The position numbers were made by a program, and so were the translations under genes. The notes below the pieces were generated by a model that had not been told where the DNA came from, made no database searches, and saw only the letters and a list, made by a program, of their open reading frames with translations. A DNA stretch of 48,813 nt from Candidatus Poseidoniales archaeon (GTDB lineage: Archaea; Thermoplasmatota; Poseidoniia; Poseidoniales; Thalassarchaeaceae): NCBI GenBank assembly GCA_003602515.1, contig QQSB01000005.1:35129-83941 (forward strand). Direction: 5' to 3'. Positions 9,436 to 18,485 of the stretch are shown here, piece after piece. Numbering within the stretch: the first letter of the stretch is position 1; every line of letters begins with the position of its first letter.

Positions 9436-10977
9436 TTGAGGGATATTGCCAATAAGAGTTTGAAACTCAACAATGACCTGGACAGGTATGTCGAGCAGGC
9501 ATTAGAGCAAGGTCGACCTGTAAAGATAGGTTGGGGTCGAGCTGGTGATGAGAGGCCAAAGGATGGAGAATTTGGAGTAATGACTCACTTGCCCGAAGGG
9601 GCTAGGGTACTATGTCTTGGGTCTCTTGGAGATTGTGTTGGAGCAGCAAATCGTGGTGGGACCTTGACCCTACGTGGGGATGCCGGTTCTATGCTCGGAG
9701 CGTTTCACCATTCTGGAAAGACCGTTGTAGAGAAAGATGTTGGCGACAAGGCAGGATTCGGGATGAAGGGCGGGGAGATTTCCATACATGGATCGACAGG
9801 AGATGAGCCCGGATACTCGATGACTGGGGGAATTCTTCTAGTCAGAGGACACTCAGGCGATCGCCTAGGTTGTGGAATGTCGGGGGGCTCGATAGTTGTG
9901 ATGGGTTCGGTCGGATCAGAGCCTGGGATAGGCATGACTGGAGGCAGGGTCATAATTTCTGGAAGTTGCCCACCTCCGCCGGACGGAGTAGAAATGAGGT
10001 CGATAAAGAAAACAGAGATTTCTGAATTCTCAAAATTACTAGATCCAATGGGCTTGTCCCTGAATGATGATGCTTTGGTTCTAGAGCCTACGGGAGCGGT
10101 CCTTTCGACCGTTGAGGAGACAGAAGTTTTCATTTCTGAGGGTTTTGAAAATATTTCCCTATATCCGAATGAGGACTCTTTATCCGATAATTCCCCCCTA
10201 GACCACTACACCCTTCTTGTTCAAGATGGTGCAGATTCGGGAGGTGCACTTTTGAAAATACCCTGGATAATGACTTGTGAGACAACCATGGGTTCTGAAA
10301 AGTGGAAGGGGGTAGATTCACCGGCAATTGTCAGAACAAAATCAAGAGAGAACGACTTACTTTTAGTTGGAAAAAATGAGTTTTGCGATGCGATAGACCA
10401 TGTTGGAAATTGTTCGGGTATTGTTTTTGACATCACAGACTTCCCGGGGCTTAATGATGCGGAAATAGAAGGGATGATTATTTCACTTCGTAGTAGGATG
10501 TCTGGAAACTCGATAATATTACTGAGGGGAAGAATTGACAGAATAGAGCGACTTTTCAGGCTCGTCATGGACTTGGAGTTGGATGGGGCAGTTGTAAACT
10601 CGGCAACTATAGGCGGGACTCGTCTAGCCTCATCACTCCCCAAGATTGGATTATCTGCTAAGGCTATGGGAATGAGTGAAACGGGAAAATTTGTGATGAT
10701 TGAGGTTTTACAACAGCCTATTGCAGAGGACCTGATAATTGCAGTAGCTTCAGGATGTACTGCATTGGTTTCGCCGTGCCCTGATGGTGACTTGAGTGCA
10801 AAGATCAACGAATTGACAGTGGGCATTCGAGAATTGATGCGAGAGATAGGGGTAGACAGGATTGAGAGGATAGGGAGAAGAAATCTTCGAGCCAATAATT
10901 TCGATACCGCTGCAATTTCTGGACTGAGGTTGGTCGGATATGATCGCCCTCTAAAGATGTGGCTAGATCTGAGGTGA
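9436..10977 (+). CDS. GXGXG-domain / glutamate synthase-like fusion protein
   Basis: N-terminal GXGXG repeats ('GDKAGFGMKGGEISIHGSTGDEPGYSMTGGILLVRGHSGDRLGCGMSGG') followed by a barrel-like half with 'GAVVNSATIGGTRLASS' and a GltS-like C-term 'GIRELMREIGVDRIERIGRRNL'. TTG start. Confidence 0.78.
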   Translation: MRDIANKSLKLNNDLDRYVEQALEQGRPVKIGWGRAGDERPKDGEFGVMTHLPEGARVLCLGSLGDCVGAANRGGTLTLRGDAGSMLGAFHHSGKTVVEKDVGDKAGFGMKGGEISIHGSTGDEPGYSMTGGILLVRGHSGDRLGCGMSGGSIVVMGSVGSEPGIGMTGGRVIISGSCPPPPDGVEMRSIKKTEISEFSKLLDPMGLSLNDDALVLEPTGAVLSTVEETEVFISEGFENISLYPNEDSLSDNSPLDHYTLLVQDGADSGGALLKIPWIMTCETTMGSEKWKGVDSPAIVRTKSRENDLLLVGKNEFCDAIDHVGNCSGIVFDITDFPGLNDAEIEGMIISLRSRMSGNSIILLRGRIDRIERLFRLVMDLELDGAVVNSATIGGTRLASSLPKIGLSAKAMGMSETGKFVMIEVLQQPIAEDLIIAVASGCTALVSPCPDGDLSAKINELTVGIRELMREIGVDRIERIGRRNLRANNFDTAAISGLRLVGYDRPLKMWLDLR

Positions 10978-10981
10978 GAAA

Positions 10982-12736
10982 ATTCCTACTCTCGAATTCA
11001 AACACTCTGTCCTCAGTTATATCCAGAATATTCACAGGACTAGCCATGTGGCTGAGGAATGGTCCGAATGGTTGCCGGAATTAGGTTGCCCGGTAGATAG
11101 CAATAGCGATGATTCCATAGAAGTGGAGGTTTTTCCGGATCGTCCTGATCTTCTCAGCCATGAGACCATTGCAAGGGCTTCCCGTTCATTCCTTTCAACT
11201 TCTGAGGTTGGAGTTGACTTGCCTGTTTCCCAGGGTGAAATCAAACTTTCAGTCTCCTCCGATCTGAAGGATGTCAGGCCGATAGTTATGGGAGCGGTAG
11301 TCAGGGGAGTCGATACTGGGGCAAATGCTGAAGAAAAAGAAGATTTTATTCAGACTCTGATGGATCACCAAGAAAAGTTACACATGACACTAGGGAGAAG
11401 AAGAAAATTTGCGTCAATAGGAGTCCACGACCTAAGCACTCTGAAACCTCCATTTAGGGTCACTACGGTACCGTCTGATTTCTCTTTCATGCCACTCGCC
11501 TGCTCAGAAGAGATGACGATTGAAAGAATTCTGAAAGAGCATCCGAAAGGAGCAGAGTACTCCCACCTGATGGATGGAATGGAGCGTTTTCCCGTGATTA
11601 TTGATTCTGAGGACATGGTTCTCTCATTTCCACCAATTATCAATGGAAGCCATACAACTGTTCACGAGGAGACTAAAGATTTCTTCATCGATGTTACTGG
11701 TTGGGATTTTAGGTCATGTGAATCCTGCCTACTGCTTGTATGCCTATCCATGTCAGAAAGAGGAGGAGTGGTTGAGAGTATCGAAATATCTGACTCAAAT
11801 GAAGAATTTGCTCGAATACCCAATGGAGATGCGCGTAAGCACCGAGTCCCAGAGAGTCTGATTAGGAAAATTCTGGGCTTAGAGTTGGACTCAGAAGAGT
11901 TATCTCGATCAATAGCGAAGATGGGCGGAAGGCTGGAGGGAAGTCAAACTGTGACTGACGGCCCCAATGAACGTGGGCGGTGGGCGGACTGTGTCGTAGG
12001 GGAGATTGAGCACATTATTTCGATGCCTCGCTGGAGGAGTGATATCATGCACCCGGTAGATGTCGTAGAGGATATTGCAATCGGCCACGGTTTCGAAAAC
12101 CTACCAGAAGTTTTGTCGAGTACACACCTAGATGCGATTCCACTAGATTCATCGAATCTTGACAGGAGGTTTGGGGAAAGTATGAGGTCTTGCGGGCTTC
12201 AGGAGGTCCAAAGTCTAACTCTCTCGAATGAGGGGGATCAATTCGAGATAATGAGGTGGCCACAAGAAGAGGGATTGGCATTGATCTCCAATCCTATTAC
12301 CTCGGATCACACTATTCTGAGACAGTACATTCTGCCTTCTCTGCTAAAATTGCTTGCTGCCAATAGGCATCACGAATTACCTCAAAGAGTGTATGAATTG
12401 GGGACTGTTGTAAGGGATTACAATAATTCTCAAAGAGGAGCTTGGACCTGTGCTGAAGTTGGTAGTGGTTTCACCGCTTCAAAGGGCATCGCACAGGCCC
12501 TACTGCGAGACCTAGGTGCTGAAGATGGAAGTGTGGAATTTTCACCTACCGAACCGGGACATGGGCCTTGGATTACCGGCAGAGGAAGCCACATCATTGT
12601 AAAGGGAAAAATCATCGGTGAATTCGGAGAAATTGCTCCCGAAGTGAGTATTGGATTCGGAATAAAATCGCCAATTCAGGCTGGAGAAATTGACCTAGAA
12701 GCGATTGGTTCGGTAATAGCTGACCCCGTCTCCTAG
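10982..12736 (+). CDS. pheT: Phenylalanine-tRNA ligase beta subunit; proposed ATT start
   Basis: 'VEVFPDRPDLLSHETIARA', 'MPRWRSDIMHPVDVVEDIAIGHGFENLPEV'. The ORF track starts at GTG 11048, but in-frame upstream sequence reads (I/M)PTLEFKHSVLSYIQNIHRTSH, resembling the PheT N-terminus. Confidence 0.92.
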   Translation: MPTLEFKHSVLSYIQNIHRTSHVAEEWSEWLPELGCPVDSNSDDSIEVEVFPDRPDLLSHETIARASRSFLSTSEVGVDLPVSQGEIKLSVSSDLKDVRPIVMGAVVRGVDTGANAEEKEDFIQTLMDHQEKLHMTLGRRRKFASIGVHDLSTLKPPFRVTTVPSDFSFMPLACSEEMTIERILKEHPKGAEYSHLMDGMERFPVIIDSEDMVLSFPPIINGSHTTVHEETKDFFIDVTGWDFRSCESCLLLVCLSMSERGGVVESIEISDSNEEFARIPNGDARKHRVPESLIRKILGLELDSEELSRSIAKMGGRLEGSQTVTDGPNERGRWADCVVGEIEHIISMPRWRSDIMHPVDVVEDIAIGHGFENLPEVLSSTHLDAIPLDSSNLDRRFGESMRSCGLQEVQSLTLSNEGDQFEIMRWPQEEGLALISNPITSDHTILRQYILPSLLKLLAANRHHELPQRVYELGTVVRDYNNSQRGAWTCAEVGSGFTASKGIAQALLRDLGAEDGSVEFSPTEPGHGPWITGRGSHIIVKGKIIGEFGEIAPEVSIGFGIKSPIQAGEIDLEAIGSVIADPVS

Positions 12737-12927
12737 TCACCCTTATCCTTTGACAAAAGCTTCATTGCATCCAAGAATTTCTTACTCTGTAGATGGCTTT
12801 TATCATCATCCTTACTTTCTTTCTTTCCGGATTTTTTCTCGTACTCAACCACGTTTTTCATGTAATTTGTTCGTGAAATAGCCGGTCTTGCCGGTTTCTT
12901 CTTTTTGAAGGGCCATATCGGTCCCAT
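12733..12927 (-). CDS. Small Lys-rich hypothetical protein
   Basis: 64 aa ORF 'MGPIWPFKKKKPARPAISRTNYMKNVVEYEKKSGKK...'; convergent with pheT. Confidence 0.5.
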   Translation of the reverse strand: MGPIWPFKKKKPARPAISRTNYMKNVVEYEKKSGKKESKDDDKSHLQSKKFLDAMKLLSKDKGD

Positions 12928-13018
12928 GACCTGTGAGTGACGGACGTACGAATGATGCTTTCCCTATTTCGGGTCAAAAAGCAGCATTTTTGGTGACTAT
13001 TGGAGTCGCTGGAGTGTT

Positions 13019-13756
13019 ATGGGAGTCCACCACATAGGGGTTGACGAGGCAGGCAGGGGACCGGCCATTGGGCCCCTGGTAGTTTGCGCTCTTTCGATCC
13101 CAATGGAAGACAGGGCAATTCTTACTGAATTGGGAGTGGATGATTCGAAGAAACTTAGCAAGAAAAAGAGAGAGGCAATACACTCTGAAATAATCGCTAG
13201 TTCCAAATCTAGAGGTTGGAGGATTGGTTTGGTACACTGCAATCCAAAGAGAATTGACCTGTGGATGGAATCTAGAACTCTGAATTCTCTGGAGGTATGG
13301 GCATTTTCAGAGGCGATCAAAGAGGTTTCAGATAATTCACTAGAATACAGGATTTTTCTTGATGCTTGTGATGTAGATGCAGAACGTTTTGGCAGGAATA
13401 TTTCATCGTCCTTGAAAATGGAGAAGAATGACTGGAAAATATTTTCTAAGCATCGGATGGACTCTGATGATGTGGTAACTGGGGCTGCAAGCATTATCGC
13501 CAAAGTGAATAGGGATTGGGCGATGGAAAGGCTATCTGAGGATTTAGGAATTGATCTGGGGTCAGGATATCCCGCGGATCCAAAGTCAAAGGCCGCAATC
13601 GAAGAGCTTTGTAAGCGGGAAGAACTCAATGATTGTCTCAGAAGAAAGTGGAAAAATGTCGATAGGGCATGGATGATGCACCATAGGAAGCCGATTCCGT
13701 CAAGGTCCATCACACCCCATAGCGGGGTTCAATCCGCTCTTGATGAATGGAATTAG
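13019..13756 (+). CDS. rnhB: Ribonuclease HII
   Basis: 'HIGVDEAGRGPAIGPLVVCAL', 'DSKKLSKKKREAI', 'FLDACDVDAERF', 'VTGAASIIAKVNRD'. Confidence 0.93.
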   Translation: MGVHHIGVDEAGRGPAIGPLVVCALSIPMEDRAILTELGVDDSKKLSKKKREAIHSEIIASSKSRGWRIGLVHCNPKRIDLWMESRTLNSLEVWAFSEAIKEVSDNSLEYRIFLDACDVDAERFGRNISSSLKMEKNDWKIFSKHRMDSDDVVTGAASIIAKVNRDWAMERLSEDLGIDLGSGYPADPKSKAAIEELCKREELNDCLRRKWKNVDRAWMMHHRKPIPSRSITPHSGVQSALDEWN

Positions 13757-13791
13757 CAAGAATGGTGAAATGTAATCATTGGCTGGTTTGA

Positions 13792-15510
13792 TTGATAATC
13801 ATGGGAGATAATGGAGATTTTGATCCCGACGATATTCAGACCGTTAGAAAATATGCATTGCAGAATGCCATAGAATACAATGGGGAGGGTAAGTCAGGAA
13901 GTGTCCTAGGAAGGTTATTGGCAGAAAGATCGGATCTTCGACCTCAAGCAAAGATGCTTGTCGGCCTGATTGATAACGAAGTAGAAAGGGCTAACTTATT
14001 GGCAAAAGAGAAAGGATTGGCCGTGGTTAGAGCAGATCTTGAAGATATCGCCCCGGAGGCTTTGGAGAGAGAGAAGCACAAGAAAAGGGAAGGTTTGCGT
14101 GATTTGCCGGGCGATACATCAAACGTAGTACTTAGATTTGCACCCAATCCAAATGGCCCCTTATCAATCGGTCATTCTAGAGGGGTAGTGATTAATTCCG
14201 GTTATGCGGAAAAATACGATGGGAAAATAGTACTCAGATTCGATGACACGGATACCAGGGTGAAGCCTCCTTTGCTGGAAGCTTACAGTTGGATTGAAGA
14301 AGACTTCGAGTGGTTATCGGGAAGGGGTGCTGATGTTATCATTAGAGCCAGTGAAAGAATGCCAATTTATCTCAAACAAGCGAAGAAGATGATTGCAGAG
14401 GGATATGGATATGTATGTCGGTGTGAGGCTGAAGAGTTTCGGAAGTTTCGCGAAGGGAAGTTGGACTGTCCATGCAGAGAAAAGAAGATTTCGAAGAACT
14501 TAGAAGAATGGGCGGAGATGGAATCTGGCGATTTAGTGGAAGGGACTGCCGTAGTACGTGTAAAGACAAGTATGAGTCTGCCAAATCCTGCCCTCAGAGA
14601 CTGGCCGGCACTCAGGATTCAACACTCCCCACACCCAGTAGTTGGAGAGAAATACAAGGTTTGGCCGCTGTTGGATTTCCAAAGTGCGGTGGAAGATCAC
14701 ATGCAGGGAGTTACACACATAATCAGAGGTAAGGACCTAATGGACAGTACTAGGAAACAGACTCTTCTGTACGAGCACTTCGGTTGGTCATATCCGGAGA
14801 CCCTTTACTGGGGGAGGGTAAAAGTTCACGAGTTTGGTGGATTCTCGACATCGGGAATGTCATCTTCAATCTCAAAGGGAGAATATGATGGGTGGGATGA
14901 TCCTCGTCTACCTACTCTAAGAGCTCTGCGAAGGAGGGGTTTTGAGCCTCAATCTCTAATTTCTCTTTGGAGTGAAATTGGTCTAACTCAGAAGGATATT
15001 TCAATTTCAATGCAAACCTTAGAGGCTTTCAATTCAAAGAATATTGATGGCATTTGTGAAAGAAGATTTTTTGTTTCCGAGCCAGTAAGGATTCAAATTC
15101 ATGGTGAAAACATCCCCTCTGAAGCAAAGATTGCTAGACATCCGGACGGATTAATTCTGGGGATGAGGGAATGGGGGGTGAAAAATTCTATTTTCATTCA
15201 AAATGAAGATTTAATACAGGCAAAATTGCGTTTGAAGGATTTCGCCGATATTGAAATTAATGGTTCTAATGCACAGATTGAAGGCGAAGAAAGAAGCGAT
15301 AATCGACCAATCATACATTGGCTTCCTGAAGAAATATCCAGAGAAGCAAAGATGTTCGTTCCAGAAGGAGAGGGAATTAGGGAATTGGCGGGTATGATTG
15401 AAGATTTTGAATTGACTATTGGGGAAGTCTACCAGTTTGAGAGGGTCGGTTTCGCTAGGCTTGTGAAGATTAACAACGGAGTTGCAGAATTGGTCTGGCT
15501 TCACAACTAG
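13792..15510 (+). CDS. gltX: Glutamate-tRNA ligase (archaeal type)
   Basis: 'VVLRFAPNPNGPLSIGHSRGVV', 'LRFDDTDTRVKPP', KMSKS-equivalent 'SSSISKGEYDGWDDPRLPTLRALRRRG'. A second start lies at 13801. Confidence 0.93.
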   Translation: MIIMGDNGDFDPDDIQTVRKYALQNAIEYNGEGKSGSVLGRLLAERSDLRPQAKMLVGLIDNEVERANLLAKEKGLAVVRADLEDIAPEALEREKHKKREGLRDLPGDTSNVVLRFAPNPNGPLSIGHSRGVVINSGYAEKYDGKIVLRFDDTDTRVKPPLLEAYSWIEEDFEWLSGRGADVIIRASERMPIYLKQAKKMIAEGYGYVCRCEAEEFRKFREGKLDCPCREKKISKNLEEWAEMESGDLVEGTAVVRVKTSMSLPNPALRDWPALRIQHSPHPVVGEKYKVWPLLDFQSAVEDHMQGVTHIIRGKDLMDSTRKQTLLYEHFGWSYPETLYWGRVKVHEFGGFSTSGMSSSISKGEYDGWDDPRLPTLRALRRRGFEPQSLISLWSEIGLTQKDISISMQTLEAFNSKNIDGICERRFFVSEPVRIQIHGENIPSEAKIARHPDGLILGMREWGVKNSIFIQNEDLIQAKLRLKDFADIEINGSNAQIEGEERSDNRPIIHWLPEEISREAKMFVPEGEGIRELAGMIEDFELTIGEVYQFERVGFARLVKINNGVAELVWLHN

Positions 15511-15556
15511 TCGTGGTGTGAACTATTGCGGGGAAGAGCCAATTTTCCCGTATTAA

Positions 15557-17602
15557 TTGCGTCGCATTGAAGGGTACGATATGAATCAGAGTAGCGTGGA
15601 CCGGTCCCGAGCAAGGCAAGTGACCATATTTTCACTGATGCTGGTAGTAGTAATTTTCTCACCAATAAATGCCCAAGCTGAAGAGAGCGATAATTGCTGT
15701 GAATCTCCGGATGAGTTCAATCTGTTCCTTATTGGGGATCCGGACAGCGGACAACTGACTCCATTCGAATCGGACTTAGAGGAGAAGAAGTCCGTAGAGG
15801 TGACATCATCCGTTCTTGGAGAAGTAGAAATTGGTTCATGGATGATTGAGTGGGGAGAGGCGGGGAGTTACTCTTCTGGAACCTGGACCTTCTCGATACC
15901 ATACGAGGTATCAGACTCTGCTGGAGTATCGGCCAATGCGACAGTAGTTGTAAAAGTCGGTGGAAACACATACGAAAGTTCCTCGCAATTACCGGCAGTC
16001 TATCTTTCTGAAACTGGAGAGGTTCAAGTGGATGTAGAAGTACAAGATGGGCAAGTATCGAAAAACGAGAAGATAGAGGTCATCTTTTCTGTTAGGAGTC
16101 TGATTTTCTCCAATCCGGGGAGCGAGTCAGGAATAGTTTTCTATTGGGGTTCTGAAGAGGTTGATGCTGCAATATCAATCTCATTTCCACTGGTTAACGT
16201 GGTGATTAGGGAAGCCAGCGTAAAGGGAAACCTGGTTTTCTTTCCAGTGAGGTTGACTTCTGGATTTGGTGACAAGATTTGGACTGGATCAACGGGTGGC
16301 TTGATGGTTCAGAATATCGAGATCTCTGAAAGTCCTATAGTGAACTCCAATGAAGAATGGGTGGATGTGACATTTGTTTGGGAACCAAGCAGCACCAGTG
16401 GTGGGACCGTGAGAACCGACTTCCAGATCTCACTACAGGACTCACTTGTTGTCACAGTAGACAAGATCCACGAAATTACACTTGGCCAAGATACCGGGGA
16501 CAACAGCTGGTATCCCGAGGAGGAGCCCCCTAGAACTGGTGGTTCGAACCTAATGGTCGAAGTAAATTGCAAATACGACGGTAATTCAATAGAAAGAAAG
16601 ACGACGATTACCCTTGATGGAGCTATGTCGCAGTGGATGAGGTGGGGCCTTGACAATATTGGAAATAAGAGCCTTGGGTCGAATAGTTGGTGGAGAAATC
16701 TGAATACATTTTCAGATTCCGTTAGCCAATCAGAGAAGTCAAATGCCAGAGTAGACAATACAGAACTGGCTGCACTGGAGAGTCATCTGAAGGGTTCAAA
16801 GTCCGATTTGAAATCTTTTCTCTCCATAGGCCTGATGATCAATTCTGAATCTGTCTTCGGAGTGGATCCTGTTGATTTTGGACCTTTAGTTGTGAGTATA
16901 GATCTAGGGCCATCAAGGGCTTTCAACTCAGATGAGATTTCCATATACATCGAGTCGAGTTACAGAGTTGAGAGGGACTCGAGACAGACTCTGATTGAGG
17001 ATTTCATCAGACCCGGGGGATATGACTTTTGGGAAGAGGTTGATCTTTCATTTGAGATTCGGACAGGGATGCTTTCAGGATTCGATGGGGTTAATCTGGA
17101 CAATGGAGACGTCGATTATACACATAGAAGATGGATTGTGATGGAAATCCTCACTATGGATCAGGCGGGCATAGACTCTGATACTGATTTTAGACTTGAT
17201 TTTGAAGCGAAAAATGCCCTCCTATTCAGTCCTCTAATTTCGGCTATGATTTCTGTGTTCGCACTATGCTTGGCCTTAGGGATAGGAATGGCGCTGACGA
17301 AAAGGAGAACTAGGGTTCCCAGTATGATCATGATTGGCGTATTGGGGGTTCTTTCTCTCTCGATATATTGGTTTGGTCTACCCATGCCAATTGTCCTTGG
17401 AGTAGTCGGGTCAAGCGTGTTACTGGTTTTCCCTGCTGCCATAATTTCACCAGTGATTGAAGATAGCGATAGTCAGAGAAATTCGAAGAAGGGCGGGAGA
17501 GTGAAATGCCCGTCTTGCGGGAAAAGGAACCCAGTTGAATCTGATATTAGGCCAATAAGGATTGAATGCTCCAGGTGCAGTAGCATTCTCAGGATCGAAT
17601 AG
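15557..17602 (+). CDS. Secreted/membrane protein with C-terminal TMs and zinc ribbon
   Basis: Signal peptide 'VTIFSLMLVVVIFSPINAQA', beta-rich ectodomain, two or more TM segments near the C-term, then 'CPSCGKRNPVESDIRPIRIECSRCSSILRIE'. Confidence 0.7.
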   Translation: MRRIEGYDMNQSSVDRSRARQVTIFSLMLVVVIFSPINAQAEESDNCCESPDEFNLFLIGDPDSGQLTPFESDLEEKKSVEVTSSVLGEVEIGSWMIEWGEAGSYSSGTWTFSIPYEVSDSAGVSANATVVVKVGGNTYESSSQLPAVYLSETGEVQVDVEVQDGQVSKNEKIEVIFSVRSLIFSNPGSESGIVFYWGSEEVDAAISISFPLVNVVIREASVKGNLVFFPVRLTSGFGDKIWTGSTGGLMVQNIEISESPIVNSNEEWVDVTFVWEPSSTSGGTVRTDFQISLQDSLVVTVDKIHEITLGQDTGDNSWYPEEEPPRTGGSNLMVEVNCKYDGNSIERKTTITLDGAMSQWMRWGLDNIGNKSLGSNSWWRNLNTFSDSVSQSEKSNARVDNTELAALESHLKGSKSDLKSFLSIGLMINSESVFGVDPVDFGPLVVSIDLGPSRAFNSDEISIYIESSYRVERDSRQTLIEDFIRPGGYDFWEEVDLSFEIRTGMLSGFDGVNLDNGDVDYTHRRWIVMEILTMDQAGIDSDTDFRLDFEAKNALLFSPLISAMISVFALCLALGIGMALTKRRTRVPSMIMIGVLGVLSLSIYWFGLPMPIVLGVVGSSVLLVFPAAIISPVIEDSDSQRNSKKGGRVKCPSCGKRNPVESDIRPIRIECSRCSSILRIE

Positions 17603-18448
17603 TCAAATTTGTCCTGTGGAAACAAGAGAATCTGCAACAATAGAAGCCGACTCGATTGGAGTTAAATTGCTCCAATTGGACTGAGCTATGCTAATTTGAG
17701 ATGCTAGATCTGATTTCCAACCAGATCCCAGAACACAGTGCCAAAGCAATTCCTCTAACCTTGATGTTGAAGGGAGGCTGGAATTAAGAACTGGTCTAAC
17801 CAAACTCCCCATGATTCTTTCACGGTTTTGCAAATCAGAATTATTCCATACCCTAATTGCTTCCCCAATATCACTTCGTTCAAGCCATGAAAAATTATTG
17901 AAATCGAGATTTTCGACTTCTGTGACTGGGATTATGCGGATTGATCCCTCTGCTGAAAGGTGATCCCTCAGGTAGGAGTAAACTGGATCGTATGTTGTAT
18001 CCAGTGCTCCATTAATCCAATTCCCAGACAAAATCCATGGCCTCATCCTCCTAAGGCGGAGACTTAGAGGATTCAGTAACATAGCAAGGGCGTGCGCCTG
18101 GGCAACTGAGCTGAGAGGGCCCTTTCGGAAGTCGCCTAGCCTCCCCCTCAATCCGTCGACAATGATTGTAGAAAGCGACAGTCCAGAGGGGTCTTTTATT
18201 GCCGTATCCGAGTCATCTGAGATTTGGATAAAGGGAGCATAATTAGGCCCAGAATCCGTAAATCTACGCTTGTATGGAATTCCGGCATCTAGCAAAGCGG
18301 CTTCGATGGGGGCAATGGAGAGGGCTCCTTCCAAGTTTGGTTTTGAAACTAGTAGAATCGACCTTCTCCCATTGATAGTATCTTTTACGAAAAATTGTAT
18401 TGAGTCTCGAACTGAATTGAAAATATCGTGCTGGATAAGAGGTTCCAC
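17603..18448 (-). CDS. Degenerate DHH/RecJ (GAN/Cdc45)-like protein
   Basis: 281 aa next to rps15; 'SILLVSKPNLEGALSIAPIEAALLDAGIPYKRRF' has the layout of the RecJ/GAN first motif without the Asp/His residues; 'LSTIIVDGLRGRLGDF' follows. Confidence 0.5.
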   Translation of the reverse strand: MEPLIQHDIFNSVRDSIQFFVKDTINGRRSILLVSKPNLEGALSIAPIEAALLDAGIPYKRRFTDSGPNYAPFIQISDDSDTAIKDPSGLSLSTIIVDGLRGRLGDFRKGPLSSVAQAHALAMLLNPLSLRLRRMRPWILSGNWINGALDTTYDPVYSYLRDHLSAEGSIRIIPVTEVENLDFNNFSWLERSDIGEAIRVWNNSDLQNRERIMGSLVRPVLNSSLPSTSRLEELLWHCVLGSGWKSDLASQISIAQSNWSNLTPIESASIVADSLVSTGQI

Positions 18449-18485
18449 CCTCCTTCGATCGGAGGCGGGTTCAAATCACTACTGA

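Noticed and set aside
10221-10895. 224-aa minus-strand ORF
   Set aside because: Antisense shadow of the GXGXG/GltS-like gene, whose plus-strand translation has clear homology.
12997-13713. 238-aa minus-strand ORF
   Set aside because: Antisense to rnhB; the plus strand has clear RNase HII motifs.
18463-18480. tRNA T-arm-like GCGGGTTCAAATCAC
   Set aside because: The 3' half does not pair with the 5' half of the arm, there is no acceptor/anticodon context, and it sits at the start of the RecJ-like gene.
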